A DNA stretch of 22,137 bases from Actinobacteria bacterium 13_1_40CM_66_12. Its GTDB lineage: Bacteria; Chloroflexota; Dormibacteria; Dormibacterales; Dormibacteraceae. Shown piece by piece: positions 1-5,653 of the stretch. The notes under the pieces were generated by a model. It did no database searches and was not told where the DNA came from. It was given only the letters and a program-made list of their open reading frames with translations. Numbering within the stretch: position 1 is the first letter of the stretch; the number at the start of each line of letters is the position of its first letter. The stretch lies in contig MNEW01000063.1 of assembly GCA_001917895.1 (NCBI GenBank), positions 277 to 22,413 on the forward strand. Direction: 5' to 3'. The translations under genes and the position numbers were made by a program.

Positions 1-300
1 CACACTGGCGCGTGCTTTGAACGTCTCGGTTCCGTTGTCCGTCGGCAGCTCGAGCTCGACCTCAGGGTTGGCCTTGATGTTTCCAAACCATGCCGGGTCC
101 GTCGGCGCGCCGCCCTTCGACGCCACGACGATGCAGTCCTTGCCATCGCGGCCACAGACCAGTGGAGTGGTGATGAGGTCGCCGCTCTTGGCGCCTTTCG
201 CGGTCATGAGCACGACATGGTCGCCCCACATCCCGACTCCACGCCCCTTCTTGGCATGAAACTCGTCGATCGTCTTCTGGTTCCAGGCAGTCGCTCTCAT
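1..300 (-). CDS. Deazaflavin (F420)-dependent nitroreductase-family protein, 3' end outside window
   Basis: One hundred codons are visible from an ATG at 300 reading leftward; the gene continues past the window edge. The protein begins MRATAWNQKTIDEFHAKKG and contains TAKGAKSGDLITTPLV and VVASKGGAPTDPAWFGN, then NPEVELEL. These are the hallmarks of the DDN/DUF385 family of split-barrel proteins that bind coenzyme F420 and reduce quinones or nitro compounds. The conserved K-S-G and S-K-G-G-x-P-x-x-P-x-W blocks are both present. Substrate cannot be told from sequence. It is divergent from the DUF1801 gene, with 45 nt between the two ATGs. No SD precedes the start. A TAAATT hexamer ends 7 nt before the ATG, which suits a leaderless mRNA. 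An F420 enzyme suggests an F420-making organism (inference). Confidence 0.9.
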   Translation of the reverse strand, partial: MRATAWNQKTIDEFHAKKGRGVGMWGDHVVLMTAKGAKSGDLITTPLVCGRDGKDCIVVASKGGAPTDPAWFGNIKANPEVELELPTDNGTETFKARASV

Positions 301-307
301 CGTTTGA

Positions 308-313
308 AATTTA
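308..313 (-). promoter_or_regulatory. Candidate -10 element (TAAATT) for a leaderless start
   Basis: On the - strand TAAATT is followed by 7 nt and then the ATG at 300, so transcription would begin at or next to the start codon. No convincing -35 element is seen. The lack of any SD upstream of this ATG supports a leaderless reading. Confidence 0.35.
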
Positions 314-339
314 CAGCGCGGAACCGCTCGGCATATTCT
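310..339 (+). promoter_or_regulatory. Candidate promoter for the DUF1801 gene, leaderless
   Basis: TTTACA (310-315) and TATTCT (334-339) are separated by 18 nt. The predicted +1 falls at about 346, the A of the ATG. No SD precedes that ATG. The region overlaps the opposing -10 candidate at 308-313, so the two divergent promoters would share DNA. Confidence 0.4.
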
Positions 340-345
340 TCAGCC

Positions 346-720
346 ATGGATGCTTTCAGCAAAGTTCCGCCGGCAGTGCGCCCGACAGTGGAAGCGGCCC
401 GGCGGATGGTGAGAGCCACCGCCCCGAAGGCCGAGGAGATCAGCTATCGCGGCGGCCCGCCACGGTCTCGCACCTACATGTGGAAGCTGGTCCGCTACGC
501 GGTCAACGGAGCCAACGTGGTCGGGATCGGCACGTTCCCGAAGCATTCGACGCTTTTCTTCTACCGCGGCCGCGAGCTGGGCGATACGGGAGGGCTGCTC
601 CAGGGGAGCGGCAAGGACTCGCGGTTCATCACGCTGCGCGAGCCGGCCGACGTCGAGCGGGCGGCGGTCAAGCGCTTGGTGCGACAGGCTTTCAAGCTCG
701 GCGGCGTCATCAAGAAATAG
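346..720 (+). CDS. DUF1801 domain-containing protein
   Basis: This is a 124-residue protein. It resembles the DUF1801 (YdhG-like) fold: an N-terminal helix pair (PPAVRPTVEAARRMVRATAP), the EEISYRGGPP turn, a central strand region (MWKLVRYAVNGANVVGIGTF), KHSTLFFYRG, and a C-terminal helix with ADVERAAVKRLVRQAF. Members are small alpha/beta proteins; some are described as iron chaperones, but most have no known role. I infer no specific function. An earlier in-frame GTG at 217 would extend the protein into the oppositely oriented neighbour, and ATG 346 matches the family N-terminus and a plausible leaderless promoter. It stands alone with no operon partner. Confidence 0.8.
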   Translation: MDAFSKVPPAVRPTVEAARRMVRATAPKAEEISYRGGPPRSRTYMWKLVRYAVNGANVVGIGTFPKHSTLFFYRGRELGDTGGLLQGSGKDSRFITLREPADVERAAVKRLVRQAFKLGGVIKK

Positions 721-932
721 CCCCGTGACCGGCTACAAATTGTGGCCTGGCGACTGTTTTCCCCCATTGACAGCCGTGCACACGGTGCGATGATCGACTT
801 GGCCCCGGTGAATCTGAAAGGCGCAAGCCAAAAGGGTTCGCTGGGGTCACTTCTTTTGTAGGCGCTCAGGCGACGGGCGCCCGGATCCCAGTCCAGGCGC
901 CACGTCATGCCCGCGATGACGGGAGCTCCCGC
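721..932. other. Intergenic region with an orphan promoter-like pair and small hairpins
   Basis: There is no gene here. On the + strand TTGACA (767-772) and GATGAT (789-794) are 16 nt apart, a fair sigma70-type match, but no + strand ORF with an SD follows before 1307. Downstream lies a GGC-GCAA-GCC mini-hairpin with a GNRA-type loop (around 820-830). Near the end of the - strand gene, CGTCAT (903-908) pairs with ATGACG (916-921), followed by the palindrome GGGAGCTCCC (922-931). The hairpins could end the - strand transcript, but no T-run follows. I could not match the region to a known riboswitch class. Confidence 0.3.
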
Positions 933-1167
933 TCAGCCCCCGAGAGGACGCCGCCCTACGGCGCCGCTCGCGTTGAACAGGCGCATGACGAAAAGAACGA
1001 TCACGGCACCGATGAACGCGATCACCATCTCGCTCAAGATCGGATGCCCGACGATCGTGATGCTCCAGTGGAAGACGCCGGCGAGAAAGCCGCCGAGCAA
1101 GGCACCCGGCCACGAGGCCGATGAGAATCCACACCAGGATCGTGTCGAAATCGAGGTTGATGACCAT
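933..1167 (-). pseudogene. Decayed GlsB/YeaQ/YmgE-type (transglycosylase-associated) membrane protein
   Basis: From ATG 1167 the - strand reads MVINLDFDTILVWILIGLVAG. The family-like sequence then continues in a different frame as ALLGGFLAGVFHW, GHPILSEMVIAFIGAV and VLFVMRLFN, to a TGA at 935-933. The total span of 235 nt is not a multiple of three. The family normally has about 20-25 residues between the first helix (ending in AG) and the GAL-x-GG helix, including a G-x-G-x-x-G-D/N segment. That piece is missing exactly where the frame changes, so a deletion of about 70 nt is more likely than a single base error. An AAGGAGG SD sits 11 nt before the ATG. Family members are short multi-helix inner-membrane proteins, often stress-induced. 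Assembly error is the main alternative. Confidence 0.65.
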
Positions 1168-1241
1168 ATGTATCAATACCTCCTTGGCCACAAAACGCGG
1201 GACTCCTGGCAACCTACTCAAATGTGTATAGAGATGTAAAG

Positions 1242-1280
1242 ACAGGCCTGTTGGGATCCCCAAGCCCGGTTTGGAAACCG
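1242..1280. repeat. Three consecutive palindromes in the opdB leader
   Basis: ACAGGCCTGT (1242-1251), TTGGG-ATC-CCCAA (1251-1263) and CGGTTT-GG-AAACCG (1267-1280) follow each other almost without spacing. They lie between a possible -10 element (TATAGA, 1227-1232) and the oligopeptidase start. In RNA they could form three stacked short hairpins; in DNA they could be operator dyads. None is followed by a T-run. Confidence 0.5.
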
Positions 1281-1306
1281 CCCCAACCTGGCAGGATGAA
1301 TGCCCC

Positions 1307-3364
1307 ATGGAAGAGCCTGTCGGGGACCTACGGCCGCCGGTCGCACACCAGCGCCCGACCGTGCTCACCAAGCACGGCGACAGCCGGATCGACCCTTACT
1401 TCTGGCTACGCCAGAAAGCCAACCCAGAAGTCATTGCCTACCTGCAGGCTGAGAACTCGTACGCCGACGCCGTCATGGCGCCGGCGGCTGAGCTCCAGGA
1501 GCGGCTCTACGAGGAGATCGTGGGCCGCGTCCAGCAGACCGACACGTCTGCACCTGCTTTTTTCAAAGGGTACTGGCACTACGTCCGCACTGTCGAGGGT
1601 CTCGATTATGAGATCTACTGCCGGCGCAAAGACTCGATGGAGGCCCCCGAGGAGATCGAGCTGGACGCCAATGAGCTGGCATCGGGCCACGACTATTTCG
1701 AGCTCGGGTTCGTCGAACGCAGCCCGGACGAAAACCTCCTGGCCTACGCCATCGACCTGTCGGGCGACGAGCTTCACGAGGTTCGCTTTCGCGACCTCAC
1801 GAAGGGCCACGACCTCGAGGATGTGCTGAGCGGCGTTTACTACGGATCCGCCTGGTCGGCGGACAGCGGCACGTTCTTTTACGTGCGGCCCGACAAGGCC
1901 CTGCGTCCATATCAAGTGTGGCGCCATGCGCTCGGCACGCCTGTCGACCAGGACGTGCTCGTCCTCCAGGAGGACGACGAGCGATTCGAGCTCAGCGTTG
2001 AGCTGACCAAGAGCGAGCGCTACATCATCGTCACGAGCTCGAGCCAGGTCACGAGCGAAAGTCGATGCCTGCGCAGCGACCAACCCGACGGCGTGCCCGT
2101 GCTGGTCGAAGCTCGGCGCCATGGGGTCGAATACTCCGTCGACCACCAGGAGGATCGGTTCCTGATCCTCACGAATGACGGCGCACACGACTTCAAGCTC
2201 GTTGCGGCGCCCATCCATCGACCAGGGCGCGAAGCGTGGGAGGAGCTCGTCCCCGAACGATCCGGCGTGCGCCTCAACGCCGTGGACGTCCACATCGGCC
2301 ACGTCGTCCTAGGCCAGCGATCAGACGGACTGCAGCGACTGGAGGTCCTCAACAGCGCTACCGGCGACCTCCAGGTGGTCGATCAACCGGATTCCGCATA
2401 CACGGCGTTCGCAGGCTCAAACCCTGTCTACGACAGCTCGGTGATGCGCTTCTTCTACACCTCGCTGAACGCGCCCTGGTCGACGGTCGACTATGACATG
2501 AACACGCGCGAGCGAACAATCGTGAAGGAGCAGCCCGTTCCGGGCGGCTACAACCGCGCAGACTACGTCACCGACCGGCTTTGGGCCACCTCGGCGGATG
2601 GCACGCGCGTCCCGATGTCGATCGTCTACCGGAAAGGCCTGAAAAGCGACGGCACCAATCCAGCCGTGCTTTACGGCTATGGCGCGTATGAGCTGCCCAG
2701 CGACCCAATGTTCGACGCGGCGCGGCTAAGCCTGCTCGACCGCGGCTTCGTTTTCGCGATCGCCCACGTCAGGGGCGGCGGCGAGATGGGGAGGCAGTGG
2801 TACGAGGACGGCAAGTTCCTCTGCAAGACCAACACTTTCGACGACTTCATCGCGTGTGCGGTCGAGCTCATCGACCGCGGGTATACGAATCCGCGACAGC
2901 TCGCCATCCGCGGGCGCAGCGCCGGAGGTCTGCTCATCGGGGCGGTCGTCAACGCCCGCCCGGACCTGTTCGCCTGCGCGATAGCGCAGGTCCCATTCGT
3001 CGATGCGCTGACGACGATGCTCGACGAATCGATCCCGCTCACGGTCAACGAATACGAGGAGTGGGGCAACCCCAACGACCTCGAGTTCTACGAATACATG
3101 AAGAGCTACTCGCCGTACGACAACGTGCACCGAGCGAACTACCCATCGATGCTCGTCATGGCCGGACTCAACGATCCGAGGGTGCCGTTCTGGGAGCCGG
3201 CCAAGTGGGTGGCGAAGCTCCGATCCATGACCCTGTCAGCCCGGCCGATCATCCTCAAGACCGACCTCGGCTCGGGCCACTCCGGCCCGTCAGGCAGGTA
3301 TCAGTCGTGGCGAGAGGAGGCGTTCGTGTCCGCCTTCATGGTCGACCAGCTCCAGGCTTCTTGA
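1307..3364 (+). CDS. ptrB: Oligopeptidase B (S9A prolyl oligopeptidase family)
   Basis: This 685-residue serine peptidase is expected to cleave short peptides after Arg or Lys in the cytoplasm; no signal peptide is seen. The N-terminal half (about 1-400) is the beta-propeller, opening with the DPYFWLR motif typical of the family. The C-terminal half is the alpha/beta-hydrolase domain with AHVRGGGEMGRQWYEDGK and the nucleophile elbow GRSAGG. The catalytic triad is Ser538, Asp623 (LNDPRV) and His658 (GSGHSGPSGR), spaced as in E. coli OpdB. Length is normal. ATG 1307 was preferred because AGGA lies about 11 nt upstream. An in-frame TTG at 1271 would add 12 residues but lies inside a palindrome. 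It is monocistronic, and its stop codon overlaps the next promoter. Confidence 0.93.
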   Translation: MEEPVGDLRPPVAHQRPTVLTKHGDSRIDPYFWLRQKANPEVIAYLQAENSYADAVMAPAAELQERLYEEIVGRVQQTDTSAPAFFKGYWHYVRTVEGLDYEIYCRRKDSMEAPEEIELDANELASGHDYFELGFVERSPDENLLAYAIDLSGDELHEVRFRDLTKGHDLEDVLSGVYYGSAWSADSGTFFYVRPDKALRPYQVWRHALGTPVDQDVLVLQEDDERFELSVELTKSERYIIVTSSSQVTSESRCLRSDQPDGVPVLVEARRHGVEYSVDHQEDRFLILTNDGAHDFKLVAAPIHRPGREAWEELVPERSGVRLNAVDVHIGHVVLGQRSDGLQRLEVLNSATGDLQVVDQPDSAYTAFAGSNPVYDSSVMRFFYTSLNAPWSTVDYDMNTRERTIVKEQPVPGGYNRADYVTDRLWATSADGTRVPMSIVYRKGLKSDGTNPAVLYGYGAYELPSDPMFDAARLSLLDRGFVFAIAHVRGGGEMGRQWYEDGKFLCKTNTFDDFIACAVELIDRGYTNPRQLAIRGRSAGGLLIGAVVNARPDLFACAIAQVPFVDALTTMLDESIPLTVNEYEEWGNPNDLEFYEYMKSYSPYDNVHRANYPSMLVMAGLNDPRVPFWEPAKWVAKLRSMTLSARPIILKTDLGSGHSGPSGRYQSWREEAFVSAFMVDQLQAS

Positions 3365-3389
3365 CTTCGAAGCTGTGCCCGGCTACTCT
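3361..3389 (+). promoter_or_regulatory. Promoter of the ABC exporter operon
   Basis: TTGACT (3361-3366), a 17-nt spacer and TACTCT (3384-3389) form a good sigma70-type promoter. The -35 hexamer overlaps the opdB stop codon. Predicted transcription starts near 3396, which gives a leader of about 250 nt before the ATPase ATG. Confidence 0.6.
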
Positions 3390-3400
3390 AGCCCGGAGCG

Positions 3401-3418
3401 CACACCCATCCGGGTGTG
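3401..3418 (+). other. 5' leader hairpin
   Basis: CACACCC (3401-3407) and GGGTGTG (3412-3418) form a perfect 7-bp stem with loop ATCC. It would lie at the extreme 5' end of the transcript from the promoter at 3361. There is no T-run, so it is more likely a stabilising or regulatory stem than a terminator. It could instead end the opdB message in a factor-dependent way. Confidence 0.45.
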
Positions 3419-3443
3419 TCCACGTGATCCAGGAGAGTGAGCA

Positions 3444-3545
3444 TTGGGCGGCCTCACAAAGGAGACCTTCGCCATCGAGGGCGGAGTCTGCCTCGCCGGG
3501 CGCGCGCAGGGCGCACCTCCAACTAGGCTGATCGCACACCATTGA
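3444..3545 (+). CDS. Putative 33-residue leader peptide of the ABC exporter operon
   Basis: A TTG at 3444 is preceded by AGGAGA at the right distance (7 nt) and opens 33 codons, (M)GGLTKETFAIEGG then VCLAGRAQGAPPTRLIAHH, ending TGA at 3543-3545. The stop lies 30 nt before the 5' arm of an intrinsic terminator, the usual layout of ribosome-mediated attenuation. About three quarters of codons end in G or C, like the genes around it. The segment GAPPTRL contains a proline pair, a feature known to slow ribosomes. The I-E-G-G motif in the middle also recalls a double-glycine precursor peptide, though the adjacent transporter has no peptidase domain. No homologue is recognised. A GTG at 3437 in another frame has worse spacing. 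Confidence 0.4.
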   Translation: MGGLTKETFAIEGGVCLAGRAQGAPPTRLIAHH

Positions 3546-3575
3546 TCCTCTCGTAACCCCTCTCTCTTAGCCACC

Positions 3576-3623
3576 AAAAGGACCGTGCGGTTGTTGGGCA
3601 CCGCCTCGGTCCTTTTTCTTTTT
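3576..3623 (+). terminator. Intrinsic terminator in the leader of the ABC operon (attenuator)
   Basis: AAAAGGACCG (3576-3585) pairs perfectly with CGGTCCTTTT (3607-3616), and an inner stem GCGGT/ACCGC (3587-3591 with 3600-3604) extends the hairpin. TTTTTCTTTTT follows. It lies 23 nt before the ATPase start and downstream of that operon's own promoter, so it must be read through for expression. CGAGGGCGG (3476-3484), inside the leader ORF, can pair with CCGCCTCG (3601-3608) with one bulged G. That is a candidate antiterminator. Confidence 0.8.
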
Positions 3624-3646
3624 CATCTGTAGTTGTGGAGTGAGTC

Positions 3647-4474
3647 ATGAGCGTTGCGATTGAGATCTTCGGCGTCAAGAAAGCATTTCGGCGCCGCGAG
3701 CGCGAGTCCGGCGCGCCCTGGTGGCGTCGCGAATGGAAGGACAAAGTCGCCCTCCACGAGATGGACCTCGTCATCGAGGCGGGCGGTGTGACCGGAATCC
3801 TGGGGCCCAACGGCAGCGGCAAGTCGACGCTGATTCGGATCCTCGGCACTCTGCTGACCCCGGATGCCGGCCGCGCCACCGTCTTCGGCTGGGACGTCGT
3901 CGAGGAGCCGCTGTCGGTTCGCAGGCATGTCAACCGTGTGTCGGTGGAGGCGGCCTTCTTCAAGGAGCTCAGCCCGTGGGAGAACATGCTGTACGCCGCG
4001 CGCCTTTACGGGCGGGGAGCGGGGGGCACGCGCGCAAAGGTCGTCGAGATTCTCGACCGCCTCGGCCTACCGCTCGACACGCTCGACCAGCCGATGAAGC
4101 AGCTGTCGCGCGGCCAGCAGCAGAAGGTGGCCATCGCGCGAAGCTTTCTGACCGCGCCGTCACTGCTGCTCATGGACGAGCCCACCACCGGCCTCGACCC
4201 GCGCTCGAAGAAGGAGGTGCAGGCGCTGCTCCAGATGTTGAGGGCCGAGCGCGAGGTGACCGTCCTGCTCTGCACCCACGATATGGATGAGGCGGCGCAG
4301 CTGTGCGATCGCGTGCTGATGATGGACGCGGGACGCGTGCTTGCCGACGGCACCCCTGAAGAGCTGTGCCGCCGTTATGCGGTCGATGGCGGCACCACCA
4401 CCCTCGAGGACGTCTTCATGCGCTTGTCCGGCAAGAGCCTGGAGCTCGATGGGGAGGAGGTGGCGGAGAGGTGA
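3647..4474 (+). CDS. ABC-2 type exporter, ATP-binding protein
   Basis: This 275-residue nucleotide-binding subunit has Walker A GPNGSGKST (53-61), signature LSRGQQQKV (153-161), Walker B LLLMDE with the PTTGLDP D-loop (173-185), and switch histidine 211 in CTHDMDEA. It belongs to the CcmA/DrrA-like class that works with ABC-2 permeases to export drugs, lipids or polysaccharides. A long charged insert (residues 16-33, RRRERESGAPWWRREWKD) precedes the core and appears specific. GGAG lies 6 nt before ATG 3647. It overlaps the permease by 4 nt (GTGA), so the pair is translationally coupled. Substrate cannot be told. An attenuated leader makes an inducible export function, such as antibiotic efflux, plausible (inference). 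Confidence 0.92.
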   Translation: MSVAIEIFGVKKAFRRRERESGAPWWRREWKDKVALHEMDLVIEAGGVTGILGPNGSGKSTLIRILGTLLTPDAGRATVFGWDVVEEPLSVRRHVNRVSVEAAFFKELSPWENMLYAARLYGRGAGGTRAKVVEILDRLGLPLDTLDQPMKQLSRGQQQKVAIARSFLTAPSLLLMDEPTTGLDPRSKKEVQALLQMLRAEREVTVLLCTHDMDEAAQLCDRVLMMDAGRVLADGTPEELCRRYAVDGGTTTLEDVFMRLSGKSLELDGEEVAER

Positions 4475-5304
4475 TCGAGACCCGGCATGTCGAGCTGAAC
4501 GCGCTGTTCGGCTTCGCCGAGCGGCAGATGCACGTCATCAAGCGCTACTGGGTGTGGGAGGTCGTGTGGCTCTTCTACAGCCTCGTCAGCGTCCTTTCGA
4601 TCGGCTTCCTCGCCTCCGGTCTCGGAACGCTGGGCGTCGAGGGCAGCTCCTTCGACCTGCACAGGGCCCAGCTCTACCTCCTCGTCGGCGCGCTGCTCTG
4701 GGGATACCTCTCGCTGGTCTTCATGGAGGCCGCGTACGCGATCTCCTGGGAGCGATGGGAAGGCACCATCGAGTACACGTTCATGGCGCCTGTGCGGCGC
4801 GTCACGCACCTGTTCGGCATCTGTTTGTTCGCGATCGCCTACGGGCTGGCCCGGACCTTCGTCGTTCTGCTCATCGCGACCGCGATGTTCCGGCTCGATT
4901 TCTCGCACGCCGACATTCCGGGCGCCCTGGCGGTGCTGGCCGCATCGACCGCGCCGCTCATCGGATTGAGCATCCTGACCGCGGTGCTCCCTTTGCTTTC
5001 GCCTCAGAAGGGTGAGCAGATGTCGATAGCGCTGCAGGGCTTTCTGTTGCTCGTTTCGGGCGTCTACTACCCGCTGTCCGTGCTCCCGGCGCCGATGCAG
5101 ATCGCCGGCGCCGCGTCTCCGCTCACGTATGCGCTCGCCGGCATGCGCCACAGCCTCCTCGACGGCGCGGGTGTCGGCGCGGAGCTGGGTACGATCGCGA
5201 TCCTGCTGGGGATGGGCGCGGTCCTGATCCCGGCCAGCATCGTCGTGTTCGCCTGGGCTGAGAACCGCGCGAAGCGTCTCGGCCTCCTCAAGCGCTCCGG
5301 CTAA
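4471..5304 (+). CDS. ABC-2 type exporter, permease protein
   Basis: The 277-residue integral membrane protein has about six hydrophobic helices. The first lies around residues 27-48 (VWLFYSLVSVLSIGFLASG) and the last near the C-terminus (GMGAVLIPASIVVFAW). It carries the cytoplasmic loop YAISWERWEGTIEYTFMAPV and the SGVYYPLSVLPAPMQ region, both typical of ABC-2 membrane subunits. GTG 4471 overlaps the ATPase TGA (4472-4474) and has GGGGAGGAGG about 10 nt upstream. A longer in-frame reading into the ATPase gene is an overlap artefact. The pair would form a dimeric exporter in the plasma membrane. Confidence 0.9.
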   Translation: MIETRHVELNALFGFAERQMHVIKRYWVWEVVWLFYSLVSVLSIGFLASGLGTLGVEGSSFDLHRAQLYLLVGALLWGYLSLVFMEAAYAISWERWEGTIEYTFMAPVRRVTHLFGICLFAIAYGLARTFVVLLIATAMFRLDFSHADIPGALAVLAASTAPLIGLSILTAVLPLLSPQKGEQMSIALQGFLLLVSGVYYPLSVLPAPMQIAGAASPLTYALAGMRHSLLDGAGVGAELGTIAILLGMGAVLIPASIVVFAWAENRAKRLGLLKRSG

Positions 5305-5357
5305 AAACTCCCCACTTTCGCCCCCCAGGCCAAACTAATGTTCGCTGCTATCACATT

Positions 5358-5448
5358 CGACAACCGCCTGTCGTAGCTTCGAATCCCTCAAGCACAAGAT
5401 GTTGTGCTTTCCTCGGTTTAGGGCTCGGGAGTCGCCCTACATCTTGTG
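5358..5448. other. Cluster of overlapping dyads after the ABC operon; weak terminator candidates
   Basis: Several perfect stems overlap: CGACA/TGTCG (5358-5362 with 5369-5373), AAGCACAA-GATG-TTGTGCTT (5390-5409), CACAAGATGT (5393-5402) with ACATCTTGTG (5439-5448), and TAGGGC/GCCCTA (5419-5424 with 5434-5439). The second and third share bases and exclude each other. None has a good T-run. The block probably separates the ABC transcript from the dcw promoter just downstream. Confidence 0.45.
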
Positions 5449-5457
5449 GTAAAGGTA

Positions 5458-5486
5458 TTGACAGGGCTAAGCCTCGTAGTTATGGT
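5458..5486 (+). promoter_or_regulatory. Main dcw promoter upstream of mraZ
   Basis: TTGACA (5458-5463), a 17-nt spacer and TATGGT (5481-5486) form a near-consensus sigma70-type promoter. Predicted +1 is about 5493, which leaves a leader of about 375 nt before mraZ that contains the operator repeats and a small ORF. Confidence 0.7.
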
Positions 5487-5500
5487 TTGCGGCGAATCGC

Positions 5501-5525
5501 GGTGATCAGTGGGGAGAAGTGGTGA
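5501..5525 (+). promoter_or_regulatory. Candidate MraZ operator: three GG(T/G)GA repeats at 10-bp period
   Basis: GGTGA (5501-5505), GGGGA (5511-5515) and GGTGA (5521-5525) are separated by exactly 5 nt, and the spacers TCAGT and GAAGT both end in AGT. MraZ is known to bind direct GGG-type repeats spaced 5 nt apart upstream of its own gene. The repeats lie just after the predicted transcription start, so binding would repress the dcw operon (inference). Confidence 0.6.
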
Positions 5526-5605
5526 ACCAAGCAACATGGAAACATACGTCGCACCCTACGTCCAAGTACGGCACGCCATACACCTCCTCTACGCCACTTC
5601 TCCCC
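5511..5605. repeat. 12-bp perfect inverted repeat in the dcw leader
   Basis: GGGGAGAAGTGG (5511-5522) recurs as its exact reverse complement CCACTTCTCCCC at 5594-5605. The left arm is part of the candidate MraZ operator. The right arm is therefore either a reverse-oriented second operator (loop-forming) or the partner of an RNA stem that closes about 70 nt of leader. The interval 5526-5593 holds no convincing gene. The self-complementary TGGGGCCCCA follows at about 5614-5623. Confidence 0.55.
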
Positions 5606-5653
5606 GCAGCCGCGATGGGGCCCCAGAAGCCGACGATTCAGAGGTCTCGCTGA

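Noticed and set aside
770..860. Possible riboswitch (GNRA hairpin and C/G-rich partners)
   Set aside because: I could not match the conserved cores of c-di-GMP, glycine, SAM, TPP or similar classes, and no + strand gene follows closely.
847..1371. 174-codon - strand frame covering the GlsB-like gene
   Set aside because: Only the first residues from ATG 1167 look like the family; the rest is out-of-frame sequence after the deletion, and the 5' part is leader DNA.
1406..2302. Long - strand open frame opposite the oligopeptidase gene
   Set aside because: It is antisense to a well-supported S9A gene, has no family motif, and such frames are common opposite GC-rich genes.
5378..5387. TTCGAATCCC, resembling a tRNA T-loop
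   Set aside because: The flanking bases do not form a T-stem, and no acceptor, D or anticodon arm could be found around it.
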